NCBI GenBank assembly: GCA_027045875.1
Contig: JALUAG010000106.1
Span: forward strand, 1-64,000
DNA length: 64,000 bases
Direction of reading: 5' to 3'
From: Alphaproteobacteria bacterium
GTDB lineage: Bacteria; Pseudomonadota; Alphaproteobacteria; Geminicoccales; Geminicoccaceae
Of the stretch, positions 19,531 to 28,194 are shown piece after piece. Each line of letters starts with the position of its first letter. Within the stretch, counting starts at the first letter, position 1. Below the pieces are notes generated by a model that was not told where the DNA came from, made no database searches, and saw only the letters and a program-made list of their open reading frames with translations. Both the position numbers and the translations under genes were made by a program.

Positions 19531-19850
19531 TGGCGAGAAAAAGGTGAATCCCCTGGGGACGGAACGTGCCGTTCCCGCAGACGGGATGGTCGCCTTTTCT
19601 TTCGCCGCCGGTCCGCAACTCTTGCGGGAGGATGGGTAACGACCATGACTCCACCGGGCCAGGTAGACGGGGCTTCCGTTTGAGTGAAGCCCCCGGTCCT
19701 CGATGGGGCCTTCGGGCGAGGGTCGAGGGTCGTCATTCCGACAATTCGCCGAACGACAGCGCGCGACCGCAGGTCGGGCGCGACATCGAACAGCGTGATA
19801 CCCGGTATCGACCGGGCTGACCCCGCCGCGCCACATCAGCCGGCGGGGTC
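19531..19850 (+). other. Hairpin-rich intergenic region, candidate leader or non-coding RNA
   Basis: The 486-base gap between the amidohydrolase and the cupin gene holds no recognised gene but several inverted repeats: GGAACG/CGTTCC (19561-19575); a nested pair in which ATGGTCG around 19586 can pair with CGACCAT around 19640-19646 and encloses CCGCAA/TTGCGG (19613-19627); GGGGCTTC/GAAGCCCC (about 19669-19693); CCCGGT/ACCGGG (19801-19816); and a 10-pair stem GACCCCGCCG/CGGCGGGGTC (19819-19850). A 38-codon ORF (ATG at 19524) crosses part of it. It matches none of the riboswitch, 6S, SRP, RNase P or tmRNA hallmarks I know. Confidence 0.35.
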
Positions 19851-19953
19851 GTTGTGCGGGATCCACGCACCACACGATCGTACGGACCGGACGGGGGACG
19901 GGCTTGCCCGCGCCGGCGGCCGGTGTCTCAATGGCCGCCACGGAGGTGAAGGG

Positions 19954-20319
19954 ATGAGCGAAGTTGTCTACAGGCGCGGCGATGCCGACGAGCGGCCGTG
20001 GGGGCGCTGGGAGGTGCTGGACGTCGGCGAGCGTTTCGTGGTCAAGCGGATCAGCGTCCGTCCCGGCGGCAAGCTCTCGCTCCAGCGCCACAACCACCGG
20101 CAGGAACACTGGGTCATCGTGCGCGGCCGCGCCCGCGTCACCCGCAACGAGGAGATCCTGGATCTGGGCCCCGACGACAGCGTGTTCATTCCGCTGCACG
20201 CCTGGCACCGAATCGAGAACCCCGGCGACGAGCTGATGGAATTCATCGAGGTGCAGACCGGCGACCGCCTCGACGAGAACGACATCGAGCGCCGCGAGGA
20301 CGTCTACGGGCGCGGCTGA
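19954..20319 (+). CDS. Cupin protein, mannose-6-phosphate isomerase type II-like
   Basis: A 121-residue single-domain cupin resembling the C-terminal phosphomannose-isomerase domain of ManC/AlgA proteins: RPWGRWEVLDVGERFVVKRI, then PGGKLSLQRHNHRQEHWVIV (metal-binding His, Gln and Glu residues, about 47-66) and PLHAWHRIENPG for the second cupin motif. GGAGGTGAAGGG precedes the ATG. No mannose-1-phosphate guanylyltransferase domain is attached, so it is a stand-alone isomerase-like cupin; activity on mannose-6-phosphate is an inference from family. Confidence 0.85.
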   Translation: MSEVVYRRGDADERPWGRWEVLDVGERFVVKRISVRPGGKLSLQRHNHRQEHWVIVRGRARVTRNEEILDLGPDDSVFIPLHAWHRIENPGDELMEFIEVQTGDRLDENDIERREDVYGRG

Positions 20320-20325
20320 GGGCCA

Positions 20326-21012
20326 TCAGCCGTCGGGAAGCTCGCCGGGCCGCCGGTAGCCGTCGGCACGCGCGTTGTCGTCGCTGCAGTAGACGCGGCT
20401 CGCGGGATCGGCGGCCACGGCGTCGAACGCCTCGTCGAACAGCGTATAGTAGAGGCGGCGGCCGTCCGCCTCCCTGCGCGCCCGCAGCATGCAGCCCGGA
20501 TCCCTCGCCTGCGCCCGGCGCGCCGTCGCGCGCCAGCGTGCCGGAGGGGTGAATTCGCTGTGCCAGATGCCGAGCCGGGCCTGGCGGGCCCGTGCCTCGG
20601 TGCGGCGATAGCCCTGCGGCGCCCCCTCGGCCACCACCGCCATGCCGCTTTCGAGCTGCACCACGGCGAGATCGAGCTCCCCCAGCACGCAGACCGCCTC
20701 GCGCACGCCGTCCTCGCGCACCGCCCCGACTTCGCAGCGCAGCGGCCCGCGGCCCAGGATCACGTGCTTCCGGAGATCGTGGGCGGCGGCGAGACCGCAG
20801 GTCCAGGCGAGATCGTCGTAGCGGCAGCGCTGACCGATCTCCGGCGCGTCGATGCCGGAAAGCGCGATCACCCGGCCGTCGATCTGCAGGCTGTCGCCGT
20901 CGATGACGCGCGCCTGCCGGGGATCGTCGATCGCGATCACCTCCGCCCGCGGCACTTTCGCCGGAAACAGGATGGCGATCAGCAGCGCGAGCAGGATCCT
21001 CGATACCGGCAA
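20326..21012 (-). CDS. Secreted thermonuclease (SNase-like) family protein
   Basis: A 228-residue protein with a hydrophobic N-terminal segment (about residues 5-22) likely to be a signal peptide, followed by a staphylococcal-nuclease-like OB-fold: RVIDGDSLQIDG, LSGIDAPEIGQRC and the WHSEFTPPARWRA tail typical of alphaproteobacterial members. The start appears to be TTG at 21010-21012, preceded by AGGAGAG. The C-terminal 50 residues with two cysteines (CMLRARREADGRRL... VYCSDDNARADGYR) are an extra segment. Nuclease activity is likely but unproven; some family members lack catalytic arginines. Confidence 0.8.
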   Translation of the reverse strand: MPVSRILLALLIAILFPAKVPRAEVIAIDDPRQARVIDGDSLQIDGRVIALSGIDAPEIGQRCRYDDLAWTCGLAAAHDLRKHVILGRGPLRCEVGAVREDGVREAVCVLGELDLAVVQLESGMAVVAEGAPQGYRRTEARARQARLGIWHSEFTPPARWRATARRAQARDPGCMLRARREADGRRLYYTLFDEAFDAVAADPASRVYCSDDNARADGYRRPGELPDG

Positions 21013-21040
21013 GCCCTCTCTCCTTCCGCGGCGGCCCGTC

Positions 21041-22504
21041 TCAGCGGCGCCAGAACTGGGGGTGGAAAAGCACGAGCAGAGTGAAGAATTCGAGCCGGCC
21101 GAGCAACATCGCCGACAGCAGCACCCATTTCACGGGATCGCCGAGGGCGGCGAAATTGCCCGAGGGGCCGATGACCGGCCCGAGGCCCGGACCGACGTTG
21201 GCGAGGCTGGTGGCGGCGGCCGAGACGGCGGTCACCAGATCGAGACCGAGGGCGCCCAGGAGCACCGTGAGCACCCCCCAGGAGCCGATGAACAGGAAGA
21301 CGTAGCTCAGGACCGCGATGATCACCTGGCCGGTGACCGGCTTGCCGGCGTAGCGGGGGCTGCCGATGCGGTTCGGCAGGAACAGCTGCACGAGGTATTC
21401 GCGGGTCGCGATCCACAGGATCTCGAAGCGGAAGATCTTGATGCCGCCGGCGGTCGATCCGGTGCAGCCGCCGATCACGGTGACGGCGAGGAAGAGGGCC
21501 ACCGCCGGCGCCCCCCAGAGGGTGTAGTCCTCGGAGCTGTAGCCGGTGGTGGTGACGATGGAGACGAGGTTGAAGGTGGCGGCCAGCAGCGCCTCGCCGA
21601 AGCCCCGCCCCTGGGCGACCATCAGCCACAGCGTGACCGGCAGGCTCAGCACCAGCAGCAGGAGGAGGAAGGTGCGGATCTGGCTGTCGGCGAGGAACGG
21701 GTCGCCGCGGCCGGCGGCGAGCCCGACGTAGCGGGCGTAGGGCAGGGCGCCCATCAGCATGCCGAGCAGCAGGACGAGCTCCACCGCCTCGCTGTCGAAG
21801 GCGGCGATGGAGGCGTCGCGGGTGGAGAAGCCGCCGGTGGCGATGCTGGTGAAGGCGTGGTTGACGGCGTCGAAGGCGGGCATGCCGGCCAGATGCAGGG
21901 CCACCGCCAGGAACAGGGTGAGGGCGAGGTAGATCATCACCAGCCGCCGCACGAACTCGGCGGTGGTCGGCAGCACCTTCTCCGAGCGGTCGGAACTCTC
22001 GCTGCGGAAGAGCTGCATGCCGCCGATGCGCAGGAAGGGCAGCAGCACGAGGGCCATCACGATGATGCCGATGCCGCCGACCCACTGCAGCAGCGAACGC
22101 CACAGGAGAAAGCCGGGCGGCGCCCGGTCGAGGCCGGTGATCACCGTCGATCCGGTGGTGGTCATCGCCGAGACGGCCTCGAACAGGGCGTCGGTGAGGG
22201 TCAGGTTGTAGCCGCCGAGCTTGAAGGGGAGCGCGGCGAAGAAGGCGGTCACCAGCCAGCTCGAGGCGGTCATCAGGAAGGCGGCCCGCAGCGACAGCCC
22301 GTGCCCGCGATCGCGGTGGGCGAGGATGAGGGCGATGCCGAAGAAGGCGGTGATGGCGCTGGAGGCGAGGAAACCCGCCCAGTCGGGGTTGGCGACGGCG
22401 AGATCGACCAGGAGCGGCACCAGCATGGCCGCCGCCAGGATGACCAGCAGCCAGCCGAGGGCGTAGAAGACCGTGCCCAGACCGGGAAACGGGCGCATTG
22501 CCAT
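21041..22504 (-). CDS. trkH: Trk-type potassium uptake membrane protein TrkH
   Basis: A 487-residue membrane protein of the TrkH/KtrB superfamily, which moves K+ with four pore-loop repeats. Selectivity-filter-like loops are visible: SAMTTTGSTVI, FTSIATGGFS, SIVTTTGYSS and TSLANVGPG. About 10-12 hydrophobic segments are present. GAAGGACCGTC precedes the ATG. The NAD-binding regulator TrkA is not encoded in the window and must be elsewhere. It shares its orientation with the thermonuclease gene 28 bases downstream. Confidence 0.95.
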   Translation of the reverse strand: MAMRPFPGLGTVFYALGWLLVILAAAMLVPLLVDLAVANPDWAGFLASSAITAFFGIALILAHRDRGHGLSLRAAFLMTASSWLVTAFFAALPFKLGGYNLTLTDALFEAVSAMTTTGSTVITGLDRAPPGFLLWRSLLQWVGGIGIIVMALVLLPFLRIGGMQLFRSESSDRSEKVLPTTAEFVRRLVMIYLALTLFLAVALHLAGMPAFDAVNHAFTSIATGGFSTRDASIAAFDSEAVELVLLLGMLMGALPYARYVGLAAGRGDPFLADSQIRTFLLLLLVLSLPVTLWLMVAQGRGFGEALLAATFNLVSIVTTTGYSSEDYTLWGAPAVALFLAVTVIGGCTGSTAGGIKIFRFEILWIATREYLVQLFLPNRIGSPRYAGKPVTGQVIIAVLSYVFLFIGSWGVLTVLLGALGLDLVTAVSAAATSLANVGPGLGPVIGPSGNFAALGDPVKWVLLSAMLLGRLEFFTLLVLFHPQFWRR

Positions 22505-22627
22505 GACGGTCCTTCACGATCCCGCAAGTTCCGCGGTGCTGGTAGCGCAGGCCGGGCGCGGATGGTAGCGTCCGCGCGAGAAAAAGCCGGGGTGCGATCG
22601 CGCCTCCGGGCGGTTCGAAAGCCTTCC

Positions 22628-23980
22628 TCAGGGCTGAACCGGCGGGCTCTCGAGGGCGGGCACGGCGCGCGGTCCGGCGGCCGGCGCGATGCCGTTGCGG
22701 AGCCGGAAGCGGGCGAGCTCGACGGCCGATTCCTCCACCTCGCCCGGCGAGAGCCGGCGCAGCAGCCGCGCCACCCGCGATTCGGCCCGCGCATAGCCGG
22801 CCTCCGCGGCGAGGCGATACCACATCAGTGCCCGGGCCGGCCGCTCCGCCCCCTCGGCGATCCGGCCCAGACGGTAGAAGCCCTTGCCGTCGCCGGCGAG
22901 ACCGGCCTGCAGGTACCAGTGCCGGGCGGCGGCCGGATCGGTGGGGGGAAGCCCGGGATCGGCCAGCAGATCGCCGAGACGGAGGAACGCCCGTCTCTCG
23001 CCCCGTTCCGCGGCGAGGCGCAGATAGTACGCGGCGCCGCGCCCGTCGGGGGCCATCTCGGGACCGCCCTCCTGGAGGATCCGCCCCGCCTGGTAGGCCG
23101 CCCCGGCGTCGCCGGCGTCCGCGGCGACGGTGTAAAGGCGCAGCGCGGCCGCGCGATCCGGCGGCAGATCGGGCCCGCCGTCCCGGTAGAGGCGGGCCAG
23201 CTTCAGGCGCACCCTCTCCCGTCCCCGGGCGAGCGCCCGTTCGTAGTAGGCGGCGGCGCGACGGGCATTCGCCGGTACCCCCTTGCCGGCCAGATGGAGG
23301 CGCCCGAGCTGCTCGAGCGCCCACGCGTCGCCGGTCTCCGCCCGCCGCTCGAGCTCGGCGCGGGCCCGGCGGTACAGCCGTTCCGCCTCTCCGGCGTCGC
23401 CGGGCGCGCCGCGGGCCACGAGGGCGTCGGCGAGGTCGATCCGCGCCGGCAGATAGCCGCGTCGCGCGGCCTCGCCCAGCCAGGTGACGGCGCCCTCGAG
23501 ATCGACCGCGATGTCCTCCTCGCCGCGCAGCAGCAGCCGGCCGAGGCGGTGCATGGCGATCGGATCGTTCCGTTCGGCGGCGAGACGGTACCAGGTGAGG
23601 GCGGCCACCGTGTTGCGCGGCGTGCCCTCGCCTGCGAGCAGCATCGCGGCGAGGGTGCGCATCGCCGGAAGGTCGCCCTGTGCCGCCGCCTTGCGCAGCC
23701 AGGACAGCGCCCGTTCGGGATCACGGGGCACCCCCCGGCCGGCGGCATAGAGCCGGCCGAGTTCGCGCTGCGCGCGCGCCACGCCGGCCCGGGCGAGGAT
23801 GCGGTAGCGGCTGACGGCGGCCGCGTAGTCTCCGCTCTCCGCCGCCTCGCGGGCGCCGGCCAGGAGCTCGCGCTGGATGCGGGTCGGTTGCCGGGTGCCG
23901 CTGCAGGCAACGAGCCCGGCGAGCAGCAGGAGCGACAGGAGGCGGCCTGCGCGGAGGAGGGCAGACGGCGGCGCGGTCAC
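22628..23980 (-). CDS. Sel1-repeat lipoprotein
   Basis: A 450-residue protein starting at the GTG at 23980, which overlaps the stop of the DUF721 gene (GTGA). The N-terminus has a lipoprotein signal with lipobox LVAC (Cys at about residue 26). The rest consists of repeated 36-residue Sel1-like TPR units, for example GRLYAAGRGVPRDPERALSWLRKAAAQG, presented here as AGRGVPRDPERALSWLRKAA, running to about residue 410. Such proteins act as protein-interaction scaffolds, often in the envelope; this one's partner is unknown. Confidence 0.85.
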   Translation of the reverse strand: MTAPPSALLRAGRLLSLLLLAGLVACSGTRQPTRIQRELLAGAREAAESGDYAAAVSRYRILARAGVARAQRELGRLYAAGRGVPRDPERALSWLRKAAAQGDLPAMRTLAAMLLAGEGTPRNTVAALTWYRLAAERNDPIAMHRLGRLLLRGEEDIAVDLEGAVTWLGEAARRGYLPARIDLADALVARGAPGDAGEAERLYRRARAELERRAETGDAWALEQLGRLHLAGKGVPANARRAAAYYERALARGRERVRLKLARLYRDGGPDLPPDRAAALRLYTVAADAGDAGAAYQAGRILQEGGPEMAPDGRGAAYYLRLAAERGERRAFLRLGDLLADPGLPPTDPAAARHWYLQAGLAGDGKGFYRLGRIAEGAERPARALMWYRLAAEAGYARAESRVARLLRRLSPGEVEESAVELARFRLRNGIAPAAGPRAVPALESPPVQP

Positions 23981-24507
23981 CGGTCGGCCCCGCCGGTGCG
24001 CACCGCCTCGCCCAGGGCCAGCAGCGCCTCCCGCAGGCCGGGCTCGGCGATGGCCCCGGTGAGTGCCGCGAGCTCCCGCCGCTCGGCCGGCGACAGCTCG
24101 CGCGCCGGCGGTGCCGGGGGCCGCGGCCGCATACGCGGCGGCGGGGCGTGGATGAAGCGCAGGCGGGCCACCGCCGGATAGCCGAAATGGGTGTTGATGC
24201 GCTCGAGGAGCTGGGGAGCGGCGTGCTGCAGTTCGAGGGCGGCGCCGCCGGTCGCCCGCAGCAGCAGGGTGCCGCCGCGCCGGCCGCCGCGGGGATGGTC
24301 GATGCGTACCGGCTGGCAGCGGGCGGCGAAGCCCGCCCCCACCACCCGGCTCCACTCGGTGAGGATGGTGGTCTCGGCGAAGCCGCGGCGGCGCGCCGCC
24401 GGGCTCAGGAGCGGCGCCAGCAGACCGGCGAGCCCGCGCACGCCGCCACGCCGCTCTTCCCGAGCGCCGCCTCTCTGGCCTATGGCTGGGCGCGAAGGCC
24501 GCGTCAT
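23977..24507 (-). CDS. dciA: DUF721 protein, DciA-like helicase loader
   Basis: A 176-residue protein with the DUF721 domain at about residues 20-115 (LAGLLAPLLSPAARRRGFAE, then ILTEWSRVVGAGFAARCQPV, a basic loop and LQHAAPQLLERINTHFGYPAVARL). DUF721 proteins include DciA, the ancestral loader of the replicative helicase DnaB in bacteria lacking DnaC. The start (ATG, 24505-24507) lies only 12 bases from the divergent mutY start, an arrangement I recall from other alphaproteobacteria. Assignment as a functional DciA is by family only. Confidence 0.8.
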   Translation of the reverse strand: MTRPSRPAIGQRGGAREERRGGVRGLAGLLAPLLSPAARRRGFAETTILTEWSRVVGAGFAARCQPVRIDHPRGGRRGGTLLLRATGGAALELQHAAPQLLERINTHFGYPAVARLRFIHAPPPRMRPRPPAPPARELSPAERRELAALTGAIAEPGLREALLALGEAVRTGGADR

Positions 24508-24519
24508 GGTGATTCCCGC

Positions 24520-25662
24520 ATGTGCCCGAGCACTATAGTCGAAGCCGCGGCGGCGGTGCAGTCCCCGCCTCCGCCCGTGCCGCCGGAGGCGCGGGCGGCC
24601 CTGCGCGCCTGGTACCTTCGGGCGGCGCGTCCCCTGCCCTGGCGGGCGGCCGGCGAGGCGCCCGATCCCTGGTCGGTGCTGGTGTCCGAGTTCATGCTCC
24701 AGCAGACGACGGTGGCCACGGTGCGGGCCCGCTTTCCGGCCTTCCTCGCCCGCTTCCCCGATCCCGCCGCCCTCGCCGACGCCGGCGCGGAGGCGGTGCT
24801 CCATGCCTGGCAGGGGCTCGGCTACTACCGTCGGGCGCGGCTGCTGCATGCCTGCGCCCGCGAGATCCGCGACCGCCACGGCGGCCGCGTGCCCCGGCAG
24901 CGGGCGGCCCTCGAGGCCCTGCCCGGGATCGGCCCCTACACCGCGGCGGCGGTGGCGGCGATCGCCTTCGGGGAACCGGTGGTGCCGGTGGACGGCAACG
25001 TCGCCCGCGTGCTGGCGCGACTGCACGCGATCGCGCGACCCCTCACCCGGGCGATGCCGGAGCTGCGCCGCCTGGCCGCCGGGCTGGGGGATCCCGAGGC
25101 GCCCGCCGAGGGCGCCCAGGCCTGGATCGAACTCGGTGCCCTCCTCTGTCGGCCGCGCCGGCCCCGCTGCGGCGACTGTCCGCTCGCCCTCGGCTGCCGG
25201 GCGCGGCGCGAGGGCCGACAGGGGGAGATCCCGGTCCCGCCGCCCCGGACCGCACGGCCCCGCCGCTACGGTCGCGCCTTCCTCGCCCGCCGCGGCGACG
25301 GGCGGATCCTCCTGCGCCGGCGCCCCGAGGGTGGCCTCCTCGGCGGCATGATGGAGCTGCCGGGCACCGCCTGGGAGGACGTTCCGCCGGGTGACCCGCC
25401 GGCCTTCCCGCTTTCCGGCCGCTGGTCGCGGGTGCCGGGCCGCGTGCGGCACCCGTTCACCCACTTCGCCCTCGAGCTCGAGCTGTGGCGGGGAGAGGTG
25501 GAGGCGCCCGCCGACCAGCCGGGCTGGTACCTGCCGGCGGAGATGGCGGGCCTCGCCCTTTCCTCCCTGACCCGCAGGCTGCTGCGCCACGGCGGCGTCG
25601 AGCCGCCGGCGGTCAGGGGCGCCAGGCGTCCGTCAGGTGGCGCGGCGGCCGGCCGGGAGTGA
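24520..25662 (+). CDS. mutY: A/G-specific adenine DNA glycosylase MutY
   Basis: MutY removes adenine mispaired with 8-oxoguanine. The 380-residue protein has the N-terminal catalytic region (VSEFMLQQTTVATV with the catalytic Glu), the helix-hairpin-helix LPGIGPYTAAAVAAIAFGEP and catalytic Asp in VPVDGNVARVLAR, a [4Fe-4S] site of the form C-x6-C-x2-C-x5-C (CRPRRPRCGDCPLALGC), and the C-terminal NUDIX-like domain that recognises 8-oxoG. The 3' end overlaps the convergent yraN by 50 bases. Confidence 0.95.
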   Translation: MCPSTIVEAAAAVQSPPPPVPPEARAALRAWYLRAARPLPWRAAGEAPDPWSVLVSEFMLQQTTVATVRARFPAFLARFPDPAALADAGAEAVLHAWQGLGYYRRARLLHACAREIRDRHGGRVPRQRAALEALPGIGPYTAAAVAAIAFGEPVVPVDGNVARVLARLHAIARPLTRAMPELRRLAAGLGDPEAPAEGAQAWIELGALLCRPRRPRCGDCPLALGCRARREGRQGEIPVPPPRTARPRRYGRAFLARRGDGRILLRRRPEGGLLGGMMELPGTAWEDVPPGDPPAFPLSGRWSRVPGRVRHPFTHFALELELWRGEVEAPADQPGWYLPAEMAGLALSSLTRRLLRHGGVEPPAVRGARRPSGGAAAGRE

Positions 25663-25966
25663 TCAGCACCAGATCGAAGCGCAGCCGCAGACCGGCGAGT
25701 TCCGGCCGCTGGCTGAGGAAGGCCTCGGCGGCGCGGGCGATGCGCCGGCGCTGTGCCGGCCGCAGGGCCTCGGCGGCGGCCGCCGGACTGTCGCGGCGCT
25801 TCACCTCCACGAAGGCCAGCAGATCGCCGCGGCGGGCCACGAGGTCGATCTCGCCCACCGGGCAGGCGAAGCGCCGGGCGAGGATGCGGTAGCCGCGGAG
25901 CCGCAGCAGCCAGGCCGCGAGCCGTTCGGCGCGCCGGCCCCGGCGTTCGGCGTCAGCCCTCGCCAC
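25613..25966 (-). CDS. yraN: YraN family (UPF0102) protein
   Basis: A 117-residue protein of the UPF0102 family, which has a nuclease-like fold: RRAERLAAWLLRLRGYRILA followed by GEIDLVARRGDLLAFVEVKRR, the conserved GEIDLV and VEVK motif. The GTG at 25964-25966 is chosen because it gives the family N-terminus and overlaps the rsmI stop by 14 bases. YraN genes commonly sit beside rsmI and lpoA, as here. Molecular function remains undefined. Confidence 0.88.
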   Translation of the reverse strand: MARADAERRGRRAERLAAWLLRLRGYRILARRFACPVGEIDLVARRGDLLAFVEVKRRDSPAAAAEALRPAQRRRIARAAEAFLSQRPELAGLRLRFDLVLITPGRPPRHLTDAWRP

Positions 25967-26849
25967 GGCCCCGGAGCCCGAGGGCGAGGCGGTAGACGAG
26001 GGAGCGGGGCGCCCCGCTCGCGGCCGCCACCGCGGCCACCGCATCCCTGAGGGAGGTCCGCGAGAGGGCCTCCTGCAGGGCCCGGCGGAGCGCCTCCTCG
26101 TCGGGCGCCGCCGTCGGCGGCGGGCCGATCACCAGCACGATCTCGCCCCGCGGCGCCGCCGCGAGGCCGGCGAGGAGCTCGCCGATGCGGCCGCGACGGA
26201 GCTCCTCGTGGCGCTTGGTGAGCTCGCGGGCGATGCAGGCCTCGCGGTCGCCGAGCTCCTCGAGACAGTCCTCGAGGGTGTCCCGGAGCCGGTGCGGCGC
26301 CTCGTAGAGGACGAGGGTGGCGCCCACCGCCCGCAGCTCCGCGAGCACCCGCCGCCGGGCGGCGCGCTTCGCCGGCAGGAAGCCCTGGAACAGGAAGCGG
26401 TCGGTGGGCAGGCCGCAGACCGAGAGGGCGGCGACGGCGGCGCAGGGGCCGGGCACGGCGCGCACCGGCACCCCCCGGGACAGCGCCTCGCGCACGAGCT
26501 TGTAGCCGGGATCGGCGATGCAGGGGGTGCCGGCGTCGGCCACCAGCGCCAGGCTCTCGCCCCGGGCGAGGCGCGCCAGCAGCTTGGGCCGCATGCGGGC
26601 GGCATTGTGTTCGTGGTAGACGAGAAGCGGCCGCGCGATGCCCAGATGGCGCAGCAGCCGGCCGGTCACCCGGCTGTCCTCGCACACCACGGCGTCGACG
26701 GCGGCCAGCACCGCACGGGCGCGCGCGGTGATGTCGCCGAGATTGCCGATCGGCGTGGCGACCACATGGAGACCCGGGCCCGGTTGTCCGCCGGTCGCGC
26801 TTTCGCTAGGCTCCGGTCCAGCCCCGTTCGGACGGTCCGAAATGCTCAC
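25953..26849 (-). CDS. rsmI: 16S rRNA (cytidine1402-2'-O)-methyltransferase RsmI
   Basis: RsmI (YraL) methylates the ribose of C1402 in 16S rRNA. The 298-residue protein has LHVVATPIGNLGDITARARA near the N-terminus, VVCEDSRVTGRLLRHLGI, LVADAGTPCIADPGYKLVRE and GPCAAVAALSVCGLPTDRF, all family signatures of the tetrapyrrole-methylase fold. The GTG at 26847-26849 is the likely start, giving about 24 residues before the conserved core. It then overlaps the divergent lpoA-like ATG at 26842 by 8 bases. Confidence 0.9.
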   Translation of the reverse strand: MSISDRPNGAGPEPSESATGGQPGPGLHVVATPIGNLGDITARARAVLAAVDAVVCEDSRVTGRLLRHLGIARPLLVYHEHNAARMRPKLLARLARGESLALVADAGTPCIADPGYKLVREALSRGVPVRAVPGPCAAVAALSVCGLPTDRFLFQGFLPAKRAARRRVLAELRAVGATLVLYEAPHRLRDTLEDCLEELGDREACIARELTKRHEELRRGRIGELLAGLAAAPRGEIVLVIGPPPTAAPDEEALRRALQEALSRTSLRDAVAAVAAASGAPRSLVYRLALGLRGRGEG

Positions 26850-28194
26850 CTCGACGGCAAATCCCCGGCCCCGCGTCCGCCTGCTGTGCGGGGCGCTGAT
26901 CCTCGCCCTGCTCGGCGGATGCGCCGTCCGGCAGCAAAGCACGGTGCCGGAACCCGCGCAACCGCCACCGCCCCCCACCGCCGAGCCGGAACCCGGCCCG
27001 CCGCCACCGCCCCGGGTGGCGGTGCTGCTGCCGCTGAGCGGAGCCGGCGCGGCGGTGGGGCGGGACCTCCTCGACGCCGTCCAGATGGCGCTGTTCGAGG
27101 TCGGCGACAACGAGCTCGAGATCCTGCCCCGGGACACCGCCGGCGATCCGGCCACCGCGCGCCGGGTAGCGGCCGAGGTGCTCGATCTCGGGGCCGAGCT
27201 CATCCTCGGCCCGCTGTTCGCCCGCTCGGCCCGGGAGGTGGCGGCCGTGGCCCGTCCCCGCGGCGTGCCGGTGCTCTCCTTCTCCAACGATTCCTCGATC
27301 GCCGGCCCCGATCTGTTCGTGCTGGGCTTCCGCCCCGAGGAGCAGGTGCAGCGCATCGTCGCCTACGCCCGCGCCCAGGGGCTCGCCCGCATCGCGGCGC
27401 TGGTCCCCGACGACGCCTACGGCCGGCGGGCGCTCGAGGCCTGGCGGGCGGCACTCGGCGAAGACTTCGCGCCACCCCCCTCCGCCGTCTATAGCGGCGA
27501 TCAGAACGCCATCGCCGAGACCCTGCGGGGGTTCACCGCCTACGATGCGCGGGTGGCGGCGCTCGAGGAGCAGAAGAAGGCCCTCGCCGGCCGCGAGGAC
27601 GAGGCGGCCAGACGGGCGCTGGCACGGCTCGGGAGCCAGGACACCTTCGGCCCGCCGCCCTTCGACGCGGTGCTGATCGCCGATGGCGGGCTGCGGCTGC
27701 GGGCGGTGGCGGCGCTGCTCGCCTACTACGACGTCGACGGCACCAACGCCCGCTTCCTCGGCACCATGCGCTGGCTCGAGGACGTCGAGCTCGCCGCCCA
27801 GGAGGTGCTGGTCGGAAGCTGGCTCGCCACCCGTTCCCCGGCCAAGGAGGCGGCCTTCGGCGAACGCTTCGAGGCGGTCTACGGCCGCGCGCCGCGTCCG
27901 CTCGCGAGCCTCGCCTTCGACGCCGCCGCGCTGGCCGTGCTGCTGTCGCGCACCGAGCCCCGCTTCGATCGCGCCCAGCTCACCGATCCCCAGGGGTTCG
28001 ACGGCTTCAGCGGCATCTTCCGGCTGCGTCCGGACGGGCTCGCCGAACACGGGCTCGCGGTCCTGGAGATCCGCAAGGGGGAGCTCGTGGAGATCGATCC
28101 GGCGCCGCGCGCCTTCCCCGCCGGCTTCGCCGTGCGGCGGCAGGGACCGGAACCGGTCAGGGCAGTTCCGCCACCTGCAGCCAGAACAGGCTGA
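26842..28194 (+). CDS. LpoA-like penicillin-binding protein activator lipoprotein
   Basis: A 450-residue lipoprotein: signal peptide with lipobox LLGGC (Cys at about residue 31), a Pro-rich linker (residues 36-55) and a periplasmic-binding-protein type I fold (VAVLLPLSGAGAAVGRDLLD... ILGPLFARSAREVAAVARP... RIAALVPDDAYGRRALEAWR). This is the LpoA C-domain architecture without the TPR N-domain. In gammaproteobacteria LpoA activates PBP1A, and lpoA lies next to rsmI and yraN, as here. The 3' end overlaps the convergent receiver gene by 38 bases. Confidence 0.85.
   Translation: MLTSTANPRPRVRLLCGALILALLGGCAVRQQSTVPEPAQPPPPPTAEPEPGPPPPPRVAVLLPLSGAGAAVGRDLLDAVQMALFEVGDNELEILPRDTAGDPATARRVAAEVLDLGAELILGPLFARSAREVAAVARPRGVPVLSFSNDSSIAGPDLFVLGFRPEEQVQRIVAYARAQGLARIAALVPDDAYGRRALEAWRAALGEDFAPPPSAVYSGDQNAIAETLRGFTAYDARVAALEEQKKALAGREDEAARRALARLGSQDTFGPPPFDAVLIADGGLRLRAVAALLAYYDVDGTNARFLGTMRWLEDVELAAQEVLVGSWLATRSPAKEAAFGERFEAVYGRAPRPLASLAFDAAALAVLLSRTEPRFDRAQLTDPQGFDGFSGIFRLRPDGLAEHGLAVLEIRKGELVEIDPAPRAFPAGFAVRRQGPEPVRAVPPPAARTG

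Noticed and set aside
19531-19850. A known structural RNA (6S, SRP, RNase P, tmRNA) or cobalamin, TPP, FMN or glycine riboswitch
   Set aside because: None of the conserved sequence blocks of those families could be found on either strand, so only an unnamed candidate is reported.
22556-22577. GCGCGGA/TCCGCGC hairpin between the Sel1 gene and trkH as a terminator
   Set aside because: No T-tract follows in the direction of transcription; a run of T precedes the stem instead. It may just be a GC-rich dyad in the trkH leader.
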